Origin: Chloroflexota bacterium
GTDB taxonomy: Bacteria; Chloroflexota; Dehalococcoidia; Lucifugimonadales; Australimonadaceae
Assembly: GCA_022574265.1 (NCBI GenBank)
Contig: JACZSI010000058.1
Span: 1 to 9,876 of the forward strand
Length of the DNA: 9,876 nt
Direction: 5' to 3'
In this document: piece after piece, positions 1-5,559 of the stretch
Layout of the letters: each line of letters starts with the position of its first letter
Position numbering within the stretch: position 1 is the first letter of the stretch
Translations under genes and position numbers: made by a program
Notes under the pieces: model-generated
Database searches by the model: none
What the model saw: the letters and a program-made list of their open reading frames with translations, nothing else
Told to the model about the DNA's origin: nothing

Positions 1-1
1 C

Positions 2-340
2 TTGGAGGACGCCGCTGCCACCACCGGCGTGAGTCGGCTCGCGGCCTTCCGGGGTATCGTCGCGCCGCTGGTGCGCCCGAGCACGCTCGGCGCGTGGCTC
101 CTCCTCTCCGTCGTCGCCGTCCGCGAACTCACGCTGCCGCTCGTGATCAACGCCGACGGACCGCCGTTCGTCGTCAGCACGCTCATCTGGAAGCTGTGGG
201 GCAGCGACACCGGCCAGGCCGCCGCGCTGGGCGTGAGCAGCGTCGCGTTCATGCTCGCGGTGCTGCTCGCGGTGCGATGGCTCGCCGGCCGCGCGCGTGA
301 TCCCGGCCGCTCCGTAGCGCGGTGGCCCGAATCGGAGTAG
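2..340 (+). CDS. ABC transporter permease, iron(III)/FbpB-like, C-terminal part (5' end outside window)
   Basis: Inner-membrane permease subunit of a binding-protein-dependent importer. Only the last 112 codons are present; the reading frame is open at the left edge, so the first codon here (TTG) is internal, not a start. The fragment opens with the EAA-loop signature that docks onto the ATPase (EDAAATTG, then IVAPL about 11 residues later). It continues with a hydrophobic helix ending in RELTLPLV and a segment VVSTLIWKLWGSDTGQAAALG. That layout is typical of iron(III)/thiamine/polyamine-type permeases such as FbpB or SfuB. A last transmembrane helix precedes a short Arg-rich cytoplasmic tail. 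The substrate cannot be fixed from this fragment; iron is the best guess from overall resemblance. The binding protein and ATPase genes would lie to the left. The next gene begins 56 bp downstream on the same strand. Confidence 0.85.
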   Translation: MEDAAATTGVSRLAAFRGIVAPLVRPSTLGAWLLLSVVAVRELTLPLVINADGPPFVVSTLIWKLWGSDTGQAAALGVSSVAFMLAVLLAVRWLAGRARDPGRSVARWPESE

Positions 341-352
341 CATCCGGCCGCT

Positions 353-367
353 GGCCCGGCGCGGGCC
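353..367 (+). other. Perfect GC hairpin between the permease and dehydrogenase genes
   Basis: GGCCCG (353-358) and CGGGCC (362-367) form a perfect 6-bp stem around a GCG loop, 12 bp after the permease stop codon. No T-run follows, so it is not a textbook intrinsic terminator. It could be a weak terminator or an mRNA-end stabiliser separating the transport unit from the dehydrogenase genes. In DNA this GC-rich, such a stem can also arise by chance. Confidence 0.3.
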
Positions 368-396
368 CGCCCACCGTTCCCCCTGCGAGGCGCTGC

Positions 397-888
397 ATGA
401 CGACGACGACCCCGATCAAGTACACGGTGAAAGTCACCGTGAACGGCAAGCCCTATTCGGCCGAGGTCCCCTCCTACCGGACGCTCGTCGACTTCCTGCG
501 CTACGACCTCGGCCTCACCGGCACCAAGGAGACCTGCAGCATCGGCGTCTGCGGCGCGTGCACCATCATGCTCGACGGCGCCATGACGGCGTCCTGCATC
601 ATCCTGGCCGTACGGGCGGACGGCGCCGACATCCAGACCATCGAGGGCGTCGCGAACGGCGACGAGCTGCACCCGGTCCAGGAGGCCTTCATCGCCAACG
701 GCGGCTTCCAGTGCGGCGCGTGCACGCCGGGCCAGATCATGGCGGCCAAGTCGCTGCTGGAGGAGATACCGCACCCCACCGAGCCGCAGATCAAGGAGTG
801 GATGATGGGCAACCTGTGCAGGTGCACGGGCTACTACCAGATCATCGACTCGATCAAAGCCGCGGCGGAGACGATGGGCAAGCGATGA
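397..888 (+). CDS. [2Fe-2S] small subunit of a xanthine dehydrogenase / aerobic CO dehydrogenase family enzyme
   Basis: Electron-transfer subunit of a molybdenum hydroxylase. It passes electrons from the Mo site to FAD through two [2Fe-2S] clusters in the cytoplasm. The 163-residue product has the full two-domain pattern. The plant-ferredoxin-type cluster uses C47, C52, C55 and C67 (TCSIGVCGAC). The helical-domain cluster uses C106, C109, C141 and C143 (QCGACTPG and LCRCTGYY). Gln105 sits where the family contacts the pterin cofactor. The length is normal for CoxS/XdhC-type subunits. ATG at 397 is chosen because GAGG at 387-390 lies 6 nt upstream and the N-terminus fits the family. A GTG at 322 would add 25 residues unlike any family member and overlap the permease gene. 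The stop overlaps the next start (ATGA), implying translational coupling. The substrate cannot be told from this subunit. Confidence 0.93.
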   Translation: MTTTTPIKYTVKVTVNGKPYSAEVPSYRTLVDFLRYDLGLTGTKETCSIGVCGACTIMLDGAMTASCIILAVRADGADIQTIEGVANGDELHPVQEAFIANGGFQCGACTPGQIMAAKSLLEEIPHPTEPQIKEWMMGNLCRCTGYYQIIDSIKAAAETMGKR

Positions 889-1748
889 ACGACTTCCACT
901 TCCACGCACCCGAGACGATCGAGGAGGCCGCCGCGCTGCTGGTCCAGCACGACGGCAACGCGAAGCTCATCGCCGGCGGCACCGCGCTGACCACGCTGCT
1001 CAAGCAGTCGCTGGTCCAGCCCGAGCACCTCGTGAGCCTGCACCGCGTGAAGGGCCACGACGCGATCACGCACTCGGAGGGCGCCCTGCACATCGGCGCG
1101 CTCGCCACGCAGCGCGCCGTCGAGAAGTCCGACGTCGTCAAGAAGCACGCCCCGCTGCTCGCCGAGGCGTACCGGCGCGTCGCGACCGTGCGCATCCGCA
1201 ACGTGGCCACGGTCGGCGGCGGCATCGCGCACGCGGACCCCGCCATGGACCCGCCGCCGTCGCTGCTCATCCTCGGCGCGAGCGTCAAGCTCATGTCGGC
1301 GAAGGGCGAGCGCACGGTGGCACTCAGCGAGCTCTACGTCGACTACTACGAGACGACGATGGAGCCCGACGAGATCGTGACCGAGCTCGAGGTGCCCGAC
1401 CAGCCCGCCGGCACCGCTTGGACGTACATCAAGTACCTGCCCCGCACCGAGGACGACTACGCCACGGTCTCGGTCGCGGCCATCGGTGAGCTCAAGGACG
1501 GCATGGTAGCCGACGTCCGCGTCGGCCTCGGCGCGCTCGGCCCGACGGCCATCCGCGCCTCGGCGCTCGAGGACGCGGTGCGCGGGACGTCTCCGACGCA
1601 CGAGTCGCTCAAAGAGGCCTCGCAGTCGGTCATGGACATCGTCGACCCGATCGACGACCCACGCGGCTCGGCCGGCTACAAGCGCGACATGTCGGCGGTC
1701 TTCGCGCGCCGCGCCATGGAGCAGGTGCTCGGCGTCGCGACCGGCTAG
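885..1748 (+). CDS. FAD-binding medium subunit of a xanthine dehydrogenase / CO dehydrogenase family enzyme
   Basis: CoxM/XdhB-type flavoprotein that takes electrons from the [2Fe-2S] subunit and hands them to the final acceptor. The 287-residue product shows the two FAD-binding signatures of the family. One is AGGT at residues 30-33; the other is TVGGGIAHADPAMDPPP at 109-125, where most members have GGN rather than GGG. The C-terminal CO-dehydrogenase flavoprotein domain follows (about 175-285), including YIKYLPRTEDDYATVSVAA and a VGLGALGPTAIRA stretch. The start at 885 overlaps the stop of the small-subunit gene by 4 bp (ATGA). Length is normal and no frameshift is seen. The gene ends 28 bp before the convergent cysM-like gene, so the large Mo subunit does not follow. 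It must be encoded elsewhere, or the pair works without it. The substrate is unknown. Confidence 0.92.
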   Translation: MNDFHFHAPETIEEAAALLVQHDGNAKLIAGGTALTTLLKQSLVQPEHLVSLHRVKGHDAITHSEGALHIGALATQRAVEKSDVVKKHAPLLAEAYRRVATVRIRNVATVGGGIAHADPAMDPPPSLLILGASVKLMSAKGERTVALSELYVDYYETTMEPDEIVTELEVPDQPAGTAWTYIKYLPRTEDDYATVSVAAIGELKDGMVADVRVGLGALGPTAIRASALEDAVRGTSPTHESLKEASQSVMDIVDPIDDPRGSAGYKRDMSAVFARRAMEQVLGVATG

Positions 1749-1776
1749 CCCTCGCCCTTCCAGGTAGAAAACCGCC

Positions 1777-2715
1777 TCACCACCAGTAGACCTCGTTGAG
1801 CTGCTCGTCCCCGCGCTCGGCCGCATCCCAGGGGTGCGACGGCAGGTACTTCCAGCCGCCGTCCGAGAACATCACCACGATGTTGCCCCGCTCCATGCCC
1901 TCGGCGATCCGGAACGCCGTGTGCAGCGTCGCGCCCGACGAGACGCCGGCCAAGATGCCCTCCGCCTCGATGACCCGCCGCACCGTCTTGATGGCGCTGG
2001 CGCTGTCCACGAGATAGCGTCCGTCGAGCTGGCTCAGGTCGAGCAGCGGCGGCACGTAGCCCTCGGCGAGGCTCCGCAGCCCCTGGAGGTGGTCCCCGAG
2101 CTTCGCCTCGACGCCCACCACGCGGACGTCCGGGAAGCGCTCGCGCAGCCGGCGCCCGACGCCCATGATCGTGCCGCCGGTGCCGAGGCCGGCCACGAAG
2201 ACGTCGACGCGATCGAGCGCCTCGGCAATCTCGAGGCCGGTCGTGGAGTAGTGGCAGTCCACGTTGGACTGCTTCGTGAACTGTCCGAGGACGTGCGCGC
2301 CGGTCGACGCGGCGATCTCCTGCGCGGTGTCGATGGCCCGGCGCATGCCGCCCTCGGGCTCGCACCACGTGATCTCGGCGCCGTACAGCCGCAGGATGTC
2401 GGGCACGCTCGCGACGATGCCCTTGGGCATGACGACGTGGACGCCGTAGCCCTTCTGCTTGGCCACCAGCGCCAGGGCGATCGCCGTGTTGCCGGTGCTC
2501 GCCTCGACGATGGTGGCCCCTGGCTTGAGCTTACCCTCGCGCTCGGCCTCCTCGACCATCGCCAGCACGATGCGGTCCTTCACGCTCCCGCCGGGGTTCG
2601 CTCCCTCGAGCTTGGCGAAGATGCGCACGCCAGGCTTGGGTGCGAGGTGCGTGAGCTCGACCAGCGGCGTGTTGCCGATGAGGTCCAAAACGCGGCGTGG
2701 GGACTGCGGGGCCAT
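1777..2715 (-). CDS. cysM: CysM-like PLP-dependent cysteine synthase (possibly O-phosphoserine sulfhydrylase)
   Basis: Fold-type II PLP enzyme of 312 residues, the usual length for cysteine synthases, making cysteine from an activated serine and sulfide. Visible landmarks are IGNTPLV (13-19), the Schiff-base lysine K46 in NPGGSVKDR, the substrate loop STGNT (73-77), the phosphate-binding GTGGT (178-182) and SSGA (259-262) near the pyridine nitrogen. Parts resemble M. tuberculosis CysM as I recall it: an EGG-A-TA-E-AA stretch, HY-TG-E, GYVPPLLD, and the C-terminal GWKYL. Arg214 falls on Arg220 of that enzyme, the residue that selects O-phosphoserine, without a gap. Oddly, the common SxER motif after MP is replaced: residues 101, 103 and 104 are V, S and V. 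Gly after SGNT is Ala78. The ATG at 2715 has no Shine-Dalgarno sequence but a -10-like box just upstream. The family call is firm; the natural substrate is inferred. Confidence 0.85.
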   Translation of the reverse strand: MAPQSPRRVLDLIGNTPLVELTHLAPKPGVRIFAKLEGANPGGSVKDRIVLAMVEEAEREGKLKPGATIVEASTGNTAIALALVAKQKGYGVHVVMPKGIVASVPDILRLYGAEITWCEPEGGMRRAIDTAQEIAASTGAHVLGQFTKQSNVDCHYSTTGLEIAEALDRVDVFVAGLGTGGTIMGVGRRLRERFPDVRVVGVEAKLGDHLQGLRSLAEGYVPPLLDLSQLDGRYLVDSASAIKTVRRVIEAEGILAGVSSGATLHTAFRIAEGMERGNIVVMFSDGGWKYLPSHPWDAAERGDEQLNEVYWW

Positions 2716-2722
2716 GCTTCAA

Positions 2723-2728
2723 AGTGTA
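2723..2728 (-). promoter_or_regulatory. Putative -10 box of cysM, placed for a leaderless transcript
   Basis: On the minus strand TACACT lies 7 nt before the cysM ATG, which would put transcription start at or within a base of the initiation codon. No Shine-Dalgarno sequence is visible and no good -35 box is found about 17 nt upstream. Both fit a leaderless mRNA but do not prove one. A hexamer of this quality occurs by chance fairly often. Confidence 0.4.
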
Positions 2729-2780
2729 CCGCGCTGAGGCGCGCGCCCGGCGAATGGCCCCACGGCGTCGGCCAGCCGCG

Positions 2781-2809
2781 TTGACTCCCCTCGGGACGAG
2801 TCCTAGAAT
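2781..2809 (+). promoter_or_regulatory. Sigma70-type promoter of the K+ transport operon
   Basis: TTGACT (2781-2786) and TAGAAT (2804-2809) are separated by exactly 17 bp, each one mismatch from the consensus hexamers. This is the best promoter-like sequence I see in the window. It points toward trkH, and transcription is expected to start near 2815-2817. The resulting leader would be about 140 nt. The adjacent cysM gene is transcribed the other way. Confidence 0.75.
2783..2802. repeat. Inverted repeat GACTC-N10-GAGTC inside the trkH promoter
   Basis: GACTC (2783-2787) and GAGTC (2798-2802) form a 20-bp dyad that overlaps the -35 box and fills the spacer up to the -10 box. A dimeric regulator bound here would contact or occlude RNA polymerase, so it is an operator candidate. 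The half-sites are only 5 bp, so chance is possible. No matching site was found elsewhere in the window. Confidence 0.4.
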
Positions 2810-2812
2810 CAC

Positions 2813-2829
2813 CCGCTGCGTATCAGCGG
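2813..2829. repeat. Inverted repeat CCGCTG-N5-CAGCGG at the trkH transcription start
   Basis: CCGCTG (2813-2818) and CAGCGG (2824-2829) are perfect 6-bp arms around CGTAT, beginning 3 bp after the -10 box. The repeat spans the expected +1, so as DNA it is a classic place for a repressor. As RNA, most of the left arm would survive only if transcription starts at or before 2814. A DNA operator is therefore the simpler reading. Confidence 0.45.
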
Positions 2830-2958
2830 CACCACGGACTGCTTCCCGCTCGTGGGCCTCTGCCCGAAGGCAGACGTGTCCGGCAGACTCGCTCCCCTCC
2901 AAGTGACTCCCCCCCGCATAGCCACGGCTCTCCGTTGTCCGGCGCGGAGCCGGTCGTG
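2816..2958 (+). promoter_or_regulatory. Structured 5' leader of trkH mRNA, possible cis-regulatory RNA
   Basis: The segment between the predicted start site and the trkH start codon is about 140 nt long and has no convincing coding potential. It holds several stems. CCACG (2832-2836) pairs with CGTGG (2851-2855). A perfect 6-bp TCTGCC/GGCAGA hairpin with a CGAA loop sits at 2859-2874. A 3' stem at 2925-2952 covers the ribosome-binding site. C-rich single-stranded tracts lie between (2891-2915). The layout is that of a regulated leader, but it does not match the c-di-AMP (ydaO) riboswitch as I know it, nor any other class I recognise. The boundaries are set by the promoter prediction and the chosen start. 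Confidence 0.4.
2925..2952 (+). promoter_or_regulatory. Hairpin covering the trkH ribosome-binding site
   Basis: CGGCTC (2925-2930) pairs with GAGCCG (2947-2952). The 3' arm contains most of the GGAG Shine-Dalgarno sequence (2946-2949) that serves the start codon at 2956/2959. When folded, it should limit ribosome access and therefore TrkH synthesis. The stem is 6 bp and GC-rich with a 16-nt loop that could pair further (TCCG with CGGC). Confidence 0.4.
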
Positions 2959-4416
2959 ATGCGGGGCAACGGCTGGCAGCGCAGGCTCGGCGACCGCGTC
3001 GTGCGCCGCCCCCGCGAGCGCGAGCTCGCCCCGATCCGCTTCAAGGCGCATACGCGGCACCGCGTGCTGCTCCCCGCGGCGACGTCGGCGCTCCTGTCGC
3101 TCACCATCAGCTTCGCTGTCCTGATCTCCGCCGGCACGCTCCTGCTCCGGCTACCCATCGCGAGCGTCCCGGACGGCGGAGCGCCGTGGATCACCGCGCT
3201 CTTCACCGCCACCTCCGCCGCGTGCGTGACCGGCCTCGTCCTCGTCAGCAGCGCGGAGTACTGGAGCGGCTTCGGCCAGGCGGTCATCGCCGGGCTCATG
3301 TTCCTCGGCGGGCTCGGCATCATGGTGGCGGGCCTCGTCATCCTCACGACGATCGGCCGGCGCATCAGCCTGAACCAGCGCCTCGTGGTCCGCGAGGCGA
3401 TGGGCGGCATGTCGCTGGGGAGCATGATGCGCGTCGGCCGCTACGTCGTCCTCTTCGCCGTCGGCGCGCAGGTCGTCGGTTTCGTCGTGCTCTTCGCGCG
3501 GCTCGCGTTCAAATACGACGCCCCCACCGCGGCGTGGCAGAGCCTGTTCCACACCATCTCGGCGTTCAACAACGCGGGCTTCGTGATCTTCCCCGGCTCC
3601 GAGAGCCTCTCGGCCTTCCAGAGCGACCACCTGGTGCTGTGGGCCATCGGCATCCTCATCGTGCTGGGCGCCATGAGCTTCCCCGTCGTGAACGAGCTGT
3701 ACCACCGCCTCCACCCGAACCGGTGGGCGCTCGACACGCGGCTGGTCGTCGTCGGCACCCTGGGGCTATGGGCCATCGGCGCGATCGTGTTCGCCGCCTT
3801 CGAGACGACGAACGCCGGGACGCTCGGCGGCATGTCGGTCGTCGACAAGATCAGCAACGGAGCCTTCCAAGCGATCACGTCGCGGACGGCCGGCTTCAGC
3901 TCCGTCGACTTCGCCCAGACCGCCGACGCGACCGACGCCGTGTACATGCTGCTCATGTTCATCGGTGGCGCCTCGGGCTCGGTCGCCGGGGGCATCAAGA
4001 TCAACACCGTGATGGTGCTGGTGGTCGTGGGCCTGGCGGCGGTCCACGGGCGCCCACGCCCCGAGGTCTTCAAGCGCGAGGTCCCCTACGCGCAGATCGC
4101 GCGGGCGATGGCACTGGTGCTGCTGGCGCTCACGACGCTGCTCGGGCTCGTCGTCGCGCTGGCGGCGACCGAGGCGGCCAAGATCGACGCCGGGCTGTTC
4201 CGGTTCGCCGACGTGGCCTTCGAGGCCGTCTCGGCCTTCGGCACGACGGGGCTCTCGCGCGGCGTCACGGCCGAGCTTTCCGACCCCGGCAAGCTCGTCG
4301 TCACGCTCGCCATGTACCTGGGACGGCTCGGCCCGCTCACCATCGCCCTCGGCCTCGCGCTGCACGAGCGGCGGACCCCGTACCGGTACGCGACGGAACG
4401 CGTTAGAATCGGCTAG
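2959..4416 (+). CDS. trkH: TrkH/KtrB-family K+ uptake membrane subunit
   Basis: Ion-translocating subunit of a Trk/Ktr potassium uptake system, 485 residues. The family's four pore repeats are visible, each with its filter glycine: TSAACVTGL (Gly92), TISAFNNAGF (Gly207), TSRTAGF (Gly312) and SAFGTTGL (Gly431). GGASGSVAGGIK (336-347) matches the flexible gate loop in the third repeat and looks more KtrB- than TrkH-like. GRLGPLTIALGL (455-466) closes the last helix. A basic N-terminal tail of about 35 residues is cytoplasmic. ATG 2959 is chosen because GGAG (2946-2949) lies 9 nt upstream. The adjacent GTG at 2956 (6 nt spacing) is nearly as likely, while TTG 2935 lacks a ribosome-binding site. 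It heads an operon with three RCK proteins and a Usp protein. K+ is inferred from the family; Na+ transport cannot be excluded. Confidence 0.93.
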   Translation: MRGNGWQRRLGDRVVRRPRERELAPIRFKAHTRHRVLLPAATSALLSLTISFAVLISAGTLLLRLPIASVPDGGAPWITALFTATSAACVTGLVLVSSAEYWSGFGQAVIAGLMFLGGLGIMVAGLVILTTIGRRISLNQRLVVREAMGGMSLGSMMRVGRYVVLFAVGAQVVGFVVLFARLAFKYDAPTAAWQSLFHTISAFNNAGFVIFPGSESLSAFQSDHLVLWAIGILIVLGAMSFPVVNELYHRLHPNRWALDTRLVVVGTLGLWAIGAIVFAAFETTNAGTLGGMSVVDKISNGAFQAITSRTAGFSSVDFAQTADATDAVYMLLMFIGGASGSVAGGIKINTVMVLVVVGLAAVHGRPRPEVFKREVPYAQIARAMALVLLALTTLLGLVVALAATEAAKIDAGLFRFADVAFEAVSAFGTTGLSRGVTAELSDPGKLVVTLAMYLGRLGPLTIALGLALHERRTPYRYATERVRIG

Positions 4417-4429
4417 TTGGGAGGCAGAC

Positions 4430-5089
4430 ATGGCGCATCAAGTAGCAGTGATCGGCATGGGGCGGTTCGGGATCAGCCTCGCCCGCGAGCTGTACCAGAT
4501 CGGGCACGACGTTCTCGCCATCGACCGCGACGAGTCCCTCTCGCAGCAGATGATGGGCCACGTGACCTACTCCGTCACCGGCGATTCGACCTCCTCCGAG
4601 CTGCTGGAGGAAGCGGGCATCCGCAACTTCGACACGGCGGTCGTCGCCATCGGCACGGACATCCAGTCCAGCGTGCTCACCACCGTGCTGCTCAAGCAGT
4701 TCGGGCTCGGCCAAGTCATCGCACGGGCCACCAACGAGCTCCACGGCAAGACGCTCGAGGCGGTCGGCGCCGACCGCGTGATCTACCCCGAGTACGAGAC
4801 GGGACTCCGCACGGCCCACAGCCTGTTCCAGCGCGAGGTCGTCGAATACATGGAGCTCACGAGCGAGTTCGGCTTCGCCAAGATCAACGTATCGCCCGAG
4901 ATGGCCGGGAAGACGCTGGAGCAGGCGGGCTTCGGCTCGGCCCGCGACAAGTACGGGGCGGCCGTCGTGGCCATCCGGCGCGGGCGCGAGCCCATCCTCT
5001 CGCCGTCGAAGGACGAGATGATCCAAGAAGGCGACCAGCTCGTGCTCGCCGGGCCCGAGGACGCCCTAGAACGCATGAGCCAGCGATAG
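4430..5089 (+). CDS. trkA: TrkA/KtrA-type K+ regulatory subunit (RCK_N + RCK_C)
   Basis: Cytoplasmic gating protein that assembles as a ring under the TrkH/KtrB dimer and opens or closes it on nucleotide binding. The 219-residue product has a Rossmann RCK_N domain (about 3-120) with GMGRFG (9-14) and Asp32 at the end of the second strand (AIDRDE). Further landmarks are TGDSTSSELLEEAGI and a RATNELHGKTLEAVGADRV segment. A short RCK_C ligand domain (about 135-217) begins near YMELTSEFGFAKINV and ends with EGDQLVLAGPEDAL. Size and layout match KtrA, not the tandem E. coli TrkA. A strong GGGAGG (4419-4424) lies 5 nt before the ATG, 13 bp after the trkH stop, so it is clearly in the trkH operon. 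It is the likeliest main partner of TrkH by position. Confidence 0.92.
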   Translation: MAHQVAVIGMGRFGISLARELYQIGHDVLAIDRDESLSQQMMGHVTYSVTGDSTSSELLEEAGIRNFDTAVVAIGTDIQSSVLTTVLLKQFGLGQVIARATNELHGKTLEAVGADRVIYPEYETGLRTAHSLFQREVVEYMELTSEFGFAKINVSPEMAGKTLEQAGFGSARDKYGAAVVAIRRGREPILSPSKDEMIQEGDQLVLAGPEDALERMSQR

Positions 5090-5091
5090 CA

Positions 5092-5550
5092 GTGGGCGCC
5101 GGCAAGGGCCTCTCCCGCGTCCTCGTCCCGGTCAACGGGTCCGCACTCGACGACGACATCGTGTCGCTGGCCTGCGAGATGGTCAACCACAAGAAGGGCA
5201 CCGTCTGGGTCTTGTACGTGATCGAGGTCGCACGGACGTTGCCGCTGGACGCCGAGGTCCCGATCGAGACCGCACGCGGCGAGCAGGTCCTTCAGCACCT
5301 GGAGGCGCTCGGCAAGTCCAAGAAGTGCAAGCTCGAAGGCGAGATACTCCAGGCCCGCAGCGCCGGCCCAGCCATCGTCCAAGAAGCCGTCGACCGGGAC
5401 GCCGAGCTGCTCATCACCGGAACCGACTACCAGGAGCACTACGGCTCGCCCACCCTGGGTGAGCTCGTGCCGTACCTCCTGAAGCGCAGCCCCTGCCGCG
5501 TGCTCGTGTACCGCGGAGCGCAGCCGGCGCCGGTCCCGGCCTCGGCCTAG
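5092..5550 (+). CDS. UspA-family protein in the K+ transport operon
   Basis: Universal-stress-protein fold of 152 residues, a normal single-domain length. The N-terminal strand and loop RVLVPVNGSALDD (9-21) matches the usual VPVDGS. The C-terminal strand RSPCRVLVYRG is also typical. The ATP signature G-2x-G-9x-G-S/T is in register at residues 110-124 but eroded: Gly110 and Gly123 are kept, the middle glycine is Tyr113 and the final Ser/Thr is Glu124. Weak or altered nucleotide binding is therefore likely. The start is GTG 5092, 2 nt after the trkA stop. No good ribosome-binding site precedes it, so translation probably depends on coupling. Open frame continues upstream but only as a shadow of trkA. 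Usp domains are known to accompany or fuse to cation transporters and KdpD; a sensory role here is inference. Confidence 0.82.
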   Translation: MGAGKGLSRVLVPVNGSALDDDIVSLACEMVNHKKGTVWVLYVIEVARTLPLDAEVPIETARGEQVLQHLEALGKSKKCKLEGEILQARSAGPAIVQEAVDRDAELLITGTDYQEHYGSPTLGELVPYLLKRSPCRVLVYRGAQPAPVPASA

Positions 5551-5559
5551 CGGACCGCC

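Noticed and set aside
322..396. Longer [2Fe-2S] subunit starting at GTG 322
   Set aside because: The extra 25 residues are Arg/Pro/Gly-rich and unlike the family, they overlap the end of the permease gene, and ATG 397 has a well-placed GAGG.
1749..1776. Terminator between the convergent FAD subunit and cysM genes
   Set aside because: The 28-bp gap has a short A-run but no inverted repeat able to form a stem.
834..1826. 330-codon open frame on the minus strand over the FAD subunit gene
   Set aside because: It is an Arg/Asp/Gly-rich shadow typical of GC-rich DNA, with no recognisable domain, opposite a gene with clear family motifs.
2816..2958. c-di-AMP (ydaO) riboswitch upstream of the K+ transporter
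   Set aside because: This would be biologically fitting, and TGCCCGAA (2861-2868) matches a piece of the consensus. However, the conserved GGGUGAAUC-like segment and the CCGUCAGCUAACC block are absent, and CGAA here is simply the loop of a hairpin.
2935..2958. TTG 2935 as the trkH start
   Set aside because: No ribosome-binding site precedes it and it falls in the loop of the hairpin at 2925-2952. GTG 2956 and ATG 2959 both sit at good distance from GGAG 2946-2949.
4404..4409. Internal promoter before trkA (TAGAAT, same hexamer as in the trkH promoter)
   Set aside because: No -35-like sequence is found 16-18 bp upstream, and the hexamer is explained by the last codons of trkH.
4417..5091. 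N-terminal extension of the Usp protein across the trkA region
   Set aside because: The frame is open but encodes Arg/Pro/His-rich shadow sequence in another frame of trkA; the Usp fold begins just after GTG 5092.
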